From Cytophagales bacterium (GTDB lineage: Bacteria; Bacteroidota; Bacteroidia; Cytophagales; Microscillaceae), in assembly GCA_013298075.1 (NCBI GenBank), contig JAAFJG010000038.1:1-43546 (forward strand): a stretch of 43,546 nucleotides of DNA, read 5' to 3'. A program made the position numbers and the translations under genes. The notes under the pieces were generated by a model. It was not told the DNA's origin, did no database searches, and worked only from the letters and a program-made list of their open reading frames with translations. Shown one piece after another: positions 7,465 to 16,373 of the stretch; the first letter of the stretch is position 1, and every line of letters starts with the position of its first letter.

Positions 7465-8685
7465 ATGAAAAAAATAATTTTATTATGTATCCAATTTATA
7501 TTGACCGCTTGCTCTTATGCACAAACCAATATCGAAAAAGTAATGGAAAAATATCCCGAAGTTTTTAAAGAAATTATCAATAATAAAGAAAAATTTCCGT
7601 TAGAAATTATTTTTACACGCGTTATTAGAGATTCGTTAAATCAGCCAATGTTAGAAAATCATACTTATTCTACTTATTCGAATCTATATTTTAATCCTGC
7701 AAGTTTGGTTAAATTGCCTGTTTGTGCGTTGAGTTTAGAAAAATTACACGAACTAAAACAGCCAAAAGTTCATGCAAACACACGCATGGGAACAGGAAAA
7801 GAATTTGAATGTCAGACTGAAGTTGATGCCAAAGAAATAAAGTTAGAATATCCGCCAACGATTGCAAATTATATCGAAAAACTATTGTCTGTGAGCGATA
7901 ATGAAGGTTATACACGTTTATACGAGTTTTTAGGACAAAAATATATCAAAAGAAAATTAGAAGAAAAAAATTATTCTAAGACAAAAATTATTCGAAGGTT
8001 TACAAATTGTGATACTTTACAAAATCGTTATACAAATCCAATTCTTTTTTATAATGATATGGGAGAATTATTATATAGACAAGATATGGCTTTTAACAAT
8101 ACGCCTTTTTATCCTACTAAAACAGATTGGAAAATGCCCGAAAAACCAAATCCTATGAATATTTTTAATCCTGATTATGAAAATGAAATGAGTTTGAAAG
8201 AAGCACACAATATATTGATAGCCATTATGTTGCCTGAAAGTGTAGATTTTCAAAATCGTTTTAAATTATCACACCAAGATTATGAAATTTTATGGAAAAG
8301 TATGGGAAATTTTCCTGATGAAATAAAATCAAAATCAAATGAAGAAAATAAAGTTTTTTTTCCAGCCTATAAAAAATATTTATTTTATGGTAGAAATAAA
8401 GACGCAACTATTCAAAAAAATATTCGCATTTTTAATGTAGTTGGTTGGTGGGGAGGAGTCGTTACGGATTGTGCGTATATAATCGATTTTGAAAATAAAA
8501 TTGAGTTTTTTGTGTCTGCTCAAATTGGTATCAATCACAACGATATAGGCGAATCAGAAGCATATCAAAAATATAGTTTTCCATTTATGCAAAAATTGGG
8601 GCAAGGTTTGTATGAATATGAAAAATCAAAATTGAACGAAAAAAAATATTTACCAAACTTACATCGCTATCAAAAACTTTGGTAG
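7465..8685 (+). CDS. Secreted class A beta-lactamase-like serine hydrolase
   Basis: A 406-residue protein with an N-terminal signal sequence (MKKIILLCIQFILTACSYAQ). Cys16 sits in a partial lipobox (LTAC), so it could be a lipoprotein. The active-site pattern of class A serine beta-lactamases and PBP-like hydrolases is visible: S-L-V-K in NPASLVKLP (SxxK), S-D-N in LSVSDNEGYTRLYEFLG, and a VVGWWGG strand where the KTG box is expected. The KTG itself is absent and the protein is about 100 residues longer than a true beta-lactamase, so antibiotic hydrolysis is not assumed; a peptidase or cell-wall role is as likely. It stands alone with its own promoter and is followed by the hisD promoter region. 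Confidence 0.75.
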   Translation: MKKIILLCIQFILTACSYAQTNIEKVMEKYPEVFKEIINNKEKFPLEIIFTRVIRDSLNQPMLENHTYSTYSNLYFNPASLVKLPVCALSLEKLHELKQPKVHANTRMGTGKEFECQTEVDAKEIKLEYPPTIANYIEKLLSVSDNEGYTRLYEFLGQKYIKRKLEEKNYSKTKIIRRFTNCDTLQNRYTNPILFYNDMGELLYRQDMAFNNTPFYPTKTDWKMPEKPNPMNIFNPDYENEMSLKEAHNILIAIMLPESVDFQNRFKLSHQDYEILWKSMGNFPDEIKSKSNEENKVFFPAYKKYLFYGRNKDATIQKNIRIFNVVGWWGGVVTDCAYIIDFENKIEFFVSAQIGINHNDIGESEAYQKYSFPFMQKLGQGLYEYEKSKLNEKKYLPNLHRYQKLW

Positions 8686-8778
8686 ATTTACTTGTAATTT
8701 TATTTCTGATAAAACATATTTTCTAACTATTTTTGTTAAATTACGCCTAAAAAGTTATTTTTTTAATTAAATTTATTC

Positions 8779-8786
8779 TACCTTTG
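8779..8786 (+). promoter_or_regulatory. Promoter -7 box of hisD
   Basis: TACCTTTG, 41 nt before ATG 8828. Confidence 0.7.
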
Positions 8787-8827
8787 TATCTAAAATTACA
8801 CATAAGTTATTTTTAGAAACGAATTAT

Positions 8828-10102
8828 ATGAAAAAAGTAAAAAATCCATCACAAAAAGATTGGCATAAATATACCCAACGCGGAGGCGAAAGTTATAATA
8901 GTTTATATCAATCTGTGATACCAATTTTGAAAGATGTAAAAGAAAAAGGAGATATTGCTCTTAGAAAATACATCGAAAAATTTGATAAAGTAAAAGTTGA
9001 AAAATTCGCAGTTACCAAAGAAGAATTTGCAGAAGCAAAAAATTTAGTGCCTGAAGAATTAAAAGAGGCTATCAAAACCGCTAAATACAATATTGCTAAT
9101 TTTCATATTGCACAAGTAGAAACGGTTAAAAAAATAGAATCAACACAAGGAGTAGTTTGTTGGAGAAAAAATACGCCAATCAGTCGCGTAGGTTTGTATA
9201 TTCCTTCTCAGAGCGCACCTATGTTTTCAACGATTTTGATGTTAGGAATCCCTGCCAATTTGGCTGGTTGTAAAGAAATTGTGTTGTGTTGTACGCCACA
9301 CGAAAGCGGAAAAATACACCCTGTTTTGCTTTATACAGCAGAATTATTAAATATTCATCAGGTATATAAGTGCGGAGGTGCGCAAGCGATTGCGGCGATG
9401 GCATACGGTACAGAAAGTATTCCAAAAGTAGATAAAATTTTCGGACCAAGCAATCAATATGTAACTGCAGCCAAACAATTAGTGTCGGAAGAAGGTACTG
9501 CGATTGATATGACTGCAGGTCCTTCTGAATTATTGATTATTGCTGATGAAACGGCTACGCCCGCTTTTGTGGCGGCTGATTTGTTGTCGCAAGCCGAGCA
9601 TGGCGTGAGTAGTCAAGTGGTTTTATGTACGACTTCTGAAAAATTGGCGAATGAAGTATTGAAAGAAATCGAGATTCAAACACTCGTACAACCTCGTCAA
9701 GATATTATCAAACAGGCTTTGTCGCATAGTCATATTTTGATATTTAATGATACAATGGAAGCAATGAATTTCTCGAATGAATATGCACCTGAACATTTGA
9801 TTATCAACACAAAAGATTATGAATTATTGTCAGAAAAAGTAGTAAATGCAGGTTCAGTATTTTTGGGTAATTATTCGCCTGAAAGTGCGGGAGATTATGC
9901 CAGCGGACCTAATCATACCTTGCCAACAGAAGGATATGCACGTACTTTTAGTGGAGTTTCGGTGGATAGTTTTGTGAAAAAAATTACTTTTCAACATATT
10001 TCTCAAAAAGGTATCCAAAATCTTGGAAAAACGGTGGAAATTATGGCAGAAGCAGAAGGACTTTTGGCACATAAAAATGCTATTAGTTTGAGAATGAAAT
10101 AG
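8828..10102 (+). CDS. hisD: Histidinol dehydrogenase
   Basis: A 424-residue enzyme that oxidises L-histidinol to histidine in two NAD-dependent steps. Characteristic sequences are the GLYIPSQSAPMFSTILML stretch, CGGAQAIAAMAYGT, KIFGPSNQYVTAAKQLV, the zinc-ligand region LLSQAEHGVSSQ, the catalytic Glu-His pair in YAPEHLII, and GPNHTLPTEGYART. Length is normal. No other his gene lies next to it; it has its own promoter upstream and a hairpin downstream, so it looks monocistronic rather than part of a his operon. Confidence 0.96.
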   Translation: MKKVKNPSQKDWHKYTQRGGESYNSLYQSVIPILKDVKEKGDIALRKYIEKFDKVKVEKFAVTKEEFAEAKNLVPEELKEAIKTAKYNIANFHIAQVETVKKIESTQGVVCWRKNTPISRVGLYIPSQSAPMFSTILMLGIPANLAGCKEIVLCCTPHESGKIHPVLLYTAELLNIHQVYKCGGAQAIAAMAYGTESIPKVDKIFGPSNQYVTAAKQLVSEEGTAIDMTAGPSELLIIADETATPAFVAADLLSQAEHGVSSQVVLCTTSEKLANEVLKEIEIQTLVQPRQDIIKQALSHSHILIFNDTMEAMNFSNEYAPEHLIINTKDYELLSEKVVNAGSVFLGNYSPESAGDYASGPNHTLPTEGYARTFSGVSVDSFVKKITFQHISQKGIQNLGKTVEIMAEAEGLLAHKNAISLRMK

Positions 10103-10264
10103 TTTTTTGGATATAGATGGAAATAAAAAGTAAATGGAAGAAAAAGGGTAAAACATTGGATTCGATGGGTAATACTCTTGCTGTTGTTGTTCATGCGGTC
10201 AATCTTTCCGATAATTATGGGTAATATCAAAATTTAAAAAAATAATTTCCTAAAAAATAGTATC

Positions 10265-10298
10265 ATTACTCAAAAAATAAAATTATTTTTTGAGTAAT
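10265..10298 (+). terminator. Terminator-like hairpin after hisD
   Basis: ATTACTCAAAAAATA pairs with TATTTTTTGAGTAAT, about 160 nt past the stop. The arm is AT-rich and symmetrical, so it could work on either strand. The rest of the 354-bp gap up to the subtilase gene holds only the promoter box at 10354. Confidence 0.55.
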
Positions 10299-10353
10299 TG
10301 ATATTCACTCAAATAATCTTTTACAAATATTTGATTATAACGCAAATTACTTT

Positions 10354-10361
10354 TATATTTG
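10354..10361 (+). promoter_or_regulatory. Promoter -7 box of the subtilase gene
   Basis: TATATTTG, 95 nt before ATG 10457, giving a fairly long leader. Confidence 0.55.
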
Positions 10362-10456
10362 TGTTTCAAAATATTATTTTCTCTAAAAAACTTACTTTTA
10401 TGACTTTGAGAAGTATTAAAATGTATTTCTTATAAAGCAAAAAAACAATTTTACCA

Positions 10457-13400
10457 ATGAAATATTTAATTTTCTATTTTATCTTTTTTTTATTGTTGGT
10501 TCAAAAAATATTTGCCCAAAATATAGAAAAACCTTTTGCGTTTCCAAAAAATTTTAGTGAAACAAATTATTTATCGAACACTATTTTGATTTATACTAAG
10601 AATGATAATTTTGTTTTTTCTAATAACTTAAAAAACTATTTAGGAGAAATTAAAATCGAAAATATGCTCAATAGAAATAAATGGCAATCAAAATTACAAG
10701 GAAAATCTTCAGAAAAATTATTAAATATTCATTTTCTTACCTTTTCAAATCCTCAAAAAATTGAAAATGTTATCAATCTTATTAAAAAAGAAAATGATGT
10801 TTTGTTGGCTGACCCCGTTTATACCAATCACAAAGAATTATTAGTTCCCAACGACCCCTTGGCACAACCTACCACCGCACAATATCATCTCCAAAAAATA
10901 CAAGCATATCAAGCGTGGGATATTTCGACAGGAAATCCAAATGTTTTGATTGGAATTATTGACAATGGTGCAAATTTGGCGAATACAGATTTGAATGGAA
11001 ATCAATTTATCCCTGCTGGAGTAAACTTAGATGTAGCAGATAATGATGCTGATGTAACAGGTGGAATTCATGGCGATATGGTGGCTTTATGTGCGTCTGC
11101 GGTGCCTAATAATGGCGTTGGAGGAGCGGGAACAGGGTATAATTGTCGATTTATTCCTGTTAAAATTGCGCCCAATTCTAATTTAGTTTCTTATACTTCA
11201 GGATATGAAGGCATTATTTTGGCTGCAAATGTTCCAAATTGCAAAGTCATCAATATGTCTTGGGGGCGAATAGGTATTCCAAGCACGATTGAGGCTTTAA
11301 TTTTAGATGATGTAACGAATAACAAAGATATTTCGTTGGTGGCGGCTGCAGGAAATGACAATACTCAAAATAAATATTACCCTGCTTCTTATGATGATTT
11401 GGTGATTTCTGTAGGTGCGTCTGATGCGAATGATAGTAAAGCAAATTTTTCTACTTTTAATAACTCAGTAGATATTTTGGCACCAGGAAGACAAATTGTG
11501 GCGGCAGTAGGTACGTATGATGGCACTTCTTTTGCTGCTCCGATTGCAGCAGGTGCGGTGGCTTTGATGAGGAGTTTTTATCCAACTTTGAATCGAAAAC
11601 AAATCGAAGCACGTTTATTAAGCACCACAGATAATGTATATAGTTTGGCGGGCAATACAGCTTTTCAAGGACTTTTAGGTAAAGGACGTTTGAATATGTT
11701 TAGAAGTTTGAGTGACCCTTTTTTAGCGATTCGTTTGACTGATTATCAATTTCCAACAGGCACACGTAACTATTTATTTGGCGGACAAACGAGTAATATG
11801 GTTTGTACTTTTCAAAATTATTTAGATGCTTTGAGCAATGTGCAGGTTACTTTATCTACGAATAGTCCTTTTTTAACTATTTTAGACAACCAAACAATAT
11901 TGGGAAATTTAGCAAATAATAGTACTTTCACTAACAATACAGATATTTTAACTATTAAAGCCGCTAATAATACTCCTAATAATACGCCCGCCACTTTGAC
12001 TTTTCAATATACCGCAGGAACTTATACGTATTCCGAAACTATCAATATTATTTTAAATCCAGGTACGATTGATATTAACGATATATCTATGACTGTGGGT
12101 GATAAAGGCACTTTTTCTGTGTTTGGATTTGATTTTCCTTATGAAAAAACAGGTTTAACTTATAAAGGAGACGTTGTTTTGACGCAAACAGGTTTTATGT
12201 TGGCAGTGGGAGCAGATACGGTTTCAAATTCGGTCAGAAGTAATAATGCAAGTACTTTTGATGATAATTTTACAGCTTTATCACCCACAAAAATTACGAC
12301 TATCAATAGCAATTATATGGAAACAAGCACGACTTTTACTGATGCGATTGGGAATATAAAAGCCATCGGATTAGAAGTTATACAAAAAAGTTATGCGTGG
12401 AATTTTACGGCTTTGAAAAAAGCCATTGCCTTAGAATTTCAAGTAAAAAATAATAGTAATCGAGATATTTCTTCGCTTTTTACAGGAATGTTTGCGGATT
12501 GGGATATGCAAGATTTTAATAAAAATAAAGCAAGTTGGGACGAAACCAATCAAATGGGTTATGTTTGGCACACAGGTACGCCAAGCGAATATGGGGGAGT
12601 TGTTTTATTGACAAATCGCCCTTTGCCCAATCAAAAGGCAATTTTTAGAAATTATTTTGCTTTCAATAACGATACACTTGCCTCTGCGGGAGTGGTTAGT
12701 TTTGTAGATGGATATACAACTTTGGATAAATTTCTTACTTTGTCAGGGCAACCTTTTTGTACGTCCTCATGCGCTCCCGCAACCAAAGCACAAGCAGGCG
12801 AGAGCATAAACGGAAGCAATGTTTCTTATTTGGTGAGTACAAAATTGAGTAATTTGAAAATTGGAGAAACAAGAAGTGTGGCTTTTGCATACGTTACAGG
12901 CGATAATTTAGCAGAATTACAAGCAAATGCACAAGCGATTAGAACAAAATTTAAAGAAATAAAAACAGGTACAAAACCATTAGACCAAACTATCAATAAA
13001 TGTAAAGGCGAAAATATAACGATTACGCCCACCGTTGGCACAAGATTTAATTATTATACAGAAATTCCGACCAATCCAAATGCTACGCCGATTGCGAATG
13101 GAGCAAGTTTATTATTACAAAATTTGACTACTTCGACTACGATTTATGTTACGAATATTGACCAAATTTATGAGTCAAATTTTGCGACTATTCAAGTCAA
13201 TGTATCTAATTTGAGAGCAAATTTTACAATTCCTACGGGAAATATTACGACAAGTATTCCCCAAACTTTTACGCAAACAGCCACAGCAGCCATGACGTAT
13301 GATTGGAGTTTTAGATTTGGTACAAATAATAACAATGCAAATGTAACTTTTACCAATGGTACAAATAATAATTCACCGATACCGCAAGTTGTTTTCTCAC

Positions 13401-13762
13401 AAATAGGCACGTATCGTGTGCGTTTGCGTGTTAATTCGGCTGCGAGTTGTGTAGATTCTTTGGTGGTTAATATTAATGTTGTGTTAGATTTGACAACAAG
13501 TTTGGAAAATATAGCAGATAATTTACAAATTTATCCTAATCCAACTCGATTTGAAAAAGTTTTTATGACTATTCCGCAATTATTAGGCGAACAAAATCTT
13601 ACTTTATTAGATAATGTAGGCAAAGAAATTGAGCAAATAAAAGTATATTTTGAACCTGATAAACCTTCAGAAATTCCACTAAAAAATCTTCCCGCAGGTA
13701 TTTACTTTTTACGAATACAAATTGGAAAAGGAGTTTTAGTTAGGAAAATTATCATAGAATAA
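10457..13762 (+). CDS. Secreted subtilisin-family (S8) protease with T9SS sorting domain
   Basis: A 1101-residue multidomain exoprotease. A signal peptide (to about residue 21, IFAQN) and a propeptide are followed by the S8 catalytic domain at about residues 145-420: Asp in LIGIIDNGANL, His in GGIHGDMVALCA, Ser in GTYDGTSFAAPIAAGAVAL. Then come beta-rich segments, a region like a PKD or Ig-like domain (TYDWSFRFG, residues ~950-1010), and a C-terminal type A T9SS signal: NLQIYPNPT, NLPAGIYFLRI and the closing VLVRKIIIE. It should therefore cross the inner membrane by Sec and the outer membrane by T9SS, and be cell-surface bound or released. The stand-alone gene is followed by a MITE-like repeat. 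Confidence 0.92.
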   Translation: MKYLIFYFIFFLLLVQKIFAQNIEKPFAFPKNFSETNYLSNTILIYTKNDNFVFSNNLKNYLGEIKIENMLNRNKWQSKLQGKSSEKLLNIHFLTFSNPQKIENVINLIKKENDVLLADPVYTNHKELLVPNDPLAQPTTAQYHLQKIQAYQAWDISTGNPNVLIGIIDNGANLANTDLNGNQFIPAGVNLDVADNDADVTGGIHGDMVALCASAVPNNGVGGAGTGYNCRFIPVKIAPNSNLVSYTSGYEGIILAANVPNCKVINMSWGRIGIPSTIEALILDDVTNNKDISLVAAAGNDNTQNKYYPASYDDLVISVGASDANDSKANFSTFNNSVDILAPGRQIVAAVGTYDGTSFAAPIAAGAVALMRSFYPTLNRKQIEARLLSTTDNVYSLAGNTAFQGLLGKGRLNMFRSLSDPFLAIRLTDYQFPTGTRNYLFGGQTSNMVCTFQNYLDALSNVQVTLSTNSPFLTILDNQTILGNLANNSTFTNNTDILTIKAANNTPNNTPATLTFQYTAGTYTYSETINIILNPGTIDINDISMTVGDKGTFSVFGFDFPYEKTGLTYKGDVVLTQTGFMLAVGADTVSNSVRSNNASTFDDNFTALSPTKITTINSNYMETSTTFTDAIGNIKAIGLEVIQKSYAWNFTALKKAIALEFQVKNNSNRDISSLFTGMFADWDMQDFNKNKASWDETNQMGYVWHTGTPSEYGGVVLLTNRPLPNQKAIFRNYFAFNNDTLASAGVVSFVDGYTTLDKFLTLSGQPFCTSSCAPATKAQAGESINGSNVSYLVSTKLSNLKIGETRSVAFAYVTGDNLAELQANAQAIRTKFKEIKTGTKPLDQTINKCKGENITITPTVGTRFNYYTEIPTNPNATPIANGASLLLQNLTTSTTIYVTNIDQIYESNFATIQVNVSNLRANFTIPTGNITTSIPQTFTQTATAAMTYDWSFRFGTNNNNANVTFTNGTNNNSPIPQVVFSQIGTYRVRLRVNSAASCVDSLVVNINVVLDLTTSLENIADNLQIYPNPTRFEKVFMTIPQLLGEQNLTLLDNVGKEIEQIKVYFEPDKPSEIPLKNLPAGIYFLRIQIGKGVLVRKIIIE

Positions 13763-13788
13763 TAATTAGTTTAGAATAAAAAAAATAA

Positions 13789-13989
13789 GGCTTTTGGGAA
13801 ATTTGTGCGAACAATAAAAATGTATTTTTTGAATTGCCTCCAGATTTATCTGGAGGTTAATATAAAATTTAATTCTTGGCTTTAGCCGAAATTTTTATGT
13901 TTATTAAATGGATATTTTTCTATATTTTTTAAATAAAAGGCTATTTATATACAGACCAAAATTAACTCAGCAATAATTTCCTAAGAATC
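13789..13989. mobile_element. MITE-like element, copy 1 (201 bp)
   Basis: The ends are imperfect inverted repeats: left GGCTTTTGGGAAATTTGTGC; right, read inwards, GATTCTTAGGAAATTATTGC. Inside are the palindrome CCTCCAGATTTATCTGGAGG and TTGGCTTTAGCCGAA. The whole right half aligns with that of the copy at 22037-22229. No coding capacity. It fills most of the gap between the subtilase and the next gene. Confidence 0.75.
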
Positions 13990-14099
13990 AAAAATTAGGA
14001 AAAATAACTAAAAACATCCAAAAAATACGTTTTTCAGACTTTTTAAAAAATATTTTGAAAAAAAATAAAAAAAAATGCAACTTTTTAAAATCGTTTACG

Positions 14100-14107
14100 T
14101 ACCTTTG
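14100..14107 (+). promoter_or_regulatory. Promoter -7 box of the membrane/coiled-coil gene
   Basis: TACCTTTG, 58 nt before ATG 14166. Confidence 0.6.
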
Positions 14108-14165
14108 TATTGTATAGTAGTATGTATTACAAGGTATTATAAACATTAAAAAAATAAATAAATAT

Positions 14166-14507
14166 ATGGCTTCTTTTTGTATTATTTTGGTTAGTTTTTT
14201 GGAAATAGTTCGTGCTATTTTTCAACCAGAAATTATTGCACCGATTATGATTTTTTCGATTCCTATTTCGGCTATTTTGGGAAGTTATTATTATAAACTT
14301 CAAAAATTAAAAATTCAAAATAAAATTGGTTTAGCACCTGAAGATTTGGATTTATTAAGACAATCTTTAGCAGAAGGCAAAAATCTAAATGAAAGAGTGA
14401 AAAATTTGGAAACAATTATCACGAGTTTAGATAAAGAAATTTTGGCACTCAAAGCAGATGATGATAGCCAAAGAGTAAAAACATTAGCAGAAAAAGTGAA
14501 AGAGTAG
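14166..14507 (+). CDS. Small membrane protein with a coiled-coil tail (PspB-like architecture)
   Basis: A 113-residue protein. Residues 1-45 hold one or two hydrophobic membrane helices, ending in YYYKLQKLKIQNKIG. Residues 55-113 are charged and heptad-like (LRQSLAEGKNLNERVKNLET, then a DDDSQRVKTLAEKVKE tail). The layout resembles the phage-shock protein PspB but I cannot assign the family. Its last 48 coding bases recur at 17292-17339 beyond an inserted two-gene cassette. The far copy also ends in the same residues and a stop, but with GAA TAA instead of GAG TAG. The natural terminator of this gene is probably the hairpin at 17365-17400, now 2.9 kb away. Confidence 0.7.
   Translation: MASFCIILVSFLEIVRAIFQPEIIAPIMIFSIPISAILGSYYYKLQKLKIQNKIGLAPEDLDLLRQSLAEGKNLNERVKNLETIITSLDKEILALKADDDSQRVKTLAEKVKE
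14456..14503 (+). repeat. 48-bp direct repeat, left (att-like / target duplication)
   Basis: Perfectly identical to 17292-17339. It is the 3' coding end of the gene at 14166. Similarity fades over the next ~12 bases, with transitions in the last codon and stop codon. Confidence 0.9.
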
Positions 14508-14590
14508 TTTTATTTTACCTTTTTATAAAATCTTTGTTACTCTAATTTTTTGTGTGGTAGATAAATAATGAGATTTTTTCTTATTATTTT

Positions 14591-14626
14591 ATATAAAGCG
14601 GAGGCGTTAACGCCTCCGCTTTATAT
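14591..14626. repeat. Perfect 36-bp GC-rich palindrome
   Basis: A dyad-symmetric sequence centred on GTTAAC: AAAGCGGAGGCGTTAACG and its exact complement, flanked by ATAT on both sides. It is much more GC-rich than its surroundings. It sits inside the inserted cassette, 84 nt after the upstream stop and 221 nt before the ATPase start. It could be a terminator, an operator or a recombination site. The rest of the 340-bp gap shows no gene and no clear TAnnTTTG box. Confidence 0.85.
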
Positions 14627-14847
14627 GAAATTGTAAAATATTTTTCAGAAATTACACTATATTTTGATGTAAAAAATACTTCCACACTTTTAATTACAGT
14701 AACAGTAATTTTGAATAATTAAAATATATAAAAATACATAAATTTTATGTATATTTATCTGTTTTTATTCATAAAATCAACGTTTCTTTCTTCTTCTTCT
14801 TAAATTATCTATACATTTTTTTATATCTTATTACTAAAAAAAATATT

Positions 14848-16368
14848 ATGCTAACAAATATTACACTTGAAAATTTCAAGGCATTTCAGAAGTTAGATAA
14901 CCTAAAAGTAAAACCAATAACAATTCTTTGTGGGACAAATAGTTGTGGAAAAAGCTCTATATTACAAAGCATTTTGTTACTTAAACAAACATTGGAAAGT
15001 AAAAATTCTAATCAGAATTTAGTTTTAAACGGAGATTTTGTAAAATTACCATATTTTAAAGATGTTATATACAAAAAAAATTTGTCTAATCCTATTACAT
15101 TCGATTTCATATTTTGTGTTAAACCCAATATGCAAGATATAAAACAGACTAAAAGACTACCTATTGAGTTTTTATTGCGTGATTTAATAAACAACAAAAC
15201 TCCTCGTTTAAATTCTGAGTATATAATTGATTATAAGGTATCTTTAAAAACAATAAATGGACAAAATTTTGATGAGAATGAATATGTAAATTCGTTGGAA
15301 GTTTCGAATCTTTGTGTAAAAATTTCAGAAAAAACTAATAATGATAAAAATCTTGAAATTATTATTTCAGTAAATCATATCAAAGATGATTTATATGATA
15401 TTACGTGGTCAAATTTAAAAAATCGTTTTACTTCTTCCAAAGAAGAAAATCAAGAAAATGGTACAATGAAAATGAGAATGCAATTTGAAAATTTATTGCC
15501 AATTGTTTTCCGACCAGAAAATATTGATGAACAAAAAGAAAACAATTTTCAAAGTATCAGTTTTGCCTTGTATAGAATGAAAGATTTATTACAATATTTT
15601 TTCTCTTCATACAGCTATGTTGGACCTTTAAGAAAAAGTCATAATGAAGGTGGTGGTTCTTATTTTGGTGATAATATTGGCACCATTGGAAATAAAGGAG
15701 AGAATGCACCTTTTTTATATTTAAAAGAAAAAAAAAAAATACTAAAAAATCATTATTTTTACAATAAACAAGGTGATTCTTTTGAATTAAAGCAAAGTAT
15801 ATCACTTGAAAAAGGATTTGATGAATGGTTTAAATTAATGGGAATTGAAGGTTTTGATGGAACTGAAACCAAAAGAATAATTAGTTTATTTCTAAATGCA
15901 AATAAATTTGATAAAACGCAAATTGATATTAGTCAGGTTGGTTTTGGTGTAAGTCAAATATTTCCGATTGTTTTAGAAGGTTTACGAATGGAAAAAGGAT
16001 GTACTTTACTTTTAGAACAACCAGAAATACATTTACACCCAAATTTGCAAATGCAAATAGCTGATTATTTTGTCTCGTTGGCTCTTTCGGATAAACGTGT
16101 AATTGTTGAAACTCATAGCGATCATATAATTAATCGTCTTGTTAGAAGAATAGTAGAAGATGAAACCTTAAATTTAGCAGATTTAATTGGTATATATTTT
16201 ATTAAGCCATCAATTAATGGTTCTATCTATGAGGAAATATGTATTGATGAAACAAAAGGTATCACAAATTGGCCACCAGATTTTTTTGACCAGACTGCAA
16301 ATGAACAAATACGTATTATGCAAGCAGGATTAAAAAAACGCAAAAATAAGAGAACTAAAAGTGAGTAA
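14848..16368 (+). CDS. AAA/ABC-type ATPase with DUF3696 C-terminus (defence-type)
   Basis: A 506-residue OLD/RecF-like ATPase. Its N-terminus ITLENFKAFQKLDNLKVKPI is typical of the AAA_15/AAA_21 group. Walker A is GTNSCGKSS at residues 29-37. Walker B and the D-loop region is LLLEQPEIHLHPNLQMQIAD, followed by the H-loop ETHSDHIINRL. The C-terminus (GSIYEEICIDETKGITNWPPDFF) matches DUF3696. There is no TOPRIM domain, so any effector must come from the partner gene, which starts 5 nt after this stop. Such ATPases act as sensors or regulators in several two-gene antiphage systems. The gene lies within the cassette bounded by the 48-bp direct repeats. Confidence 0.85.
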   Translation: MLTNITLENFKAFQKLDNLKVKPITILCGTNSCGKSSILQSILLLKQTLESKNSNQNLVLNGDFVKLPYFKDVIYKKNLSNPITFDFIFCVKPNMQDIKQTKRLPIEFLLRDLINNKTPRLNSEYIIDYKVSLKTINGQNFDENEYVNSLEVSNLCVKISEKTNNDKNLEIIISVNHIKDDLYDITWSNLKNRFTSSKEENQENGTMKMRMQFENLLPIVFRPENIDEQKENNFQSISFALYRMKDLLQYFFSSYSYVGPLRKSHNEGGGSYFGDNIGTIGNKGENAPFLYLKEKKKILKNHYFYNKQGDSFELKQSISLEKGFDEWFKLMGIEGFDGTETKRIISLFLNANKFDKTQIDISQVGFGVSQIFPIVLEGLRMEKGCTLLLEQPEIHLHPNLQMQIADYFVSLALSDKRVIVETHSDHIINRLVRRIVEDETLNLADLIGIYFIKPSINGSIYEEICIDETKGITNWPPDFFDQTANEQIRIMQAGLKKRKNKRTKSE

Positions 16369-16373
16369 TTAAT

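Noticed and set aside
7465-8685. Antibiotic-resistance beta-lactamase
   Set aside because: SxxK and SDN are present but the KTG box is not, and the protein is too long; only a beta-lactamase-like hydrolase is supported.
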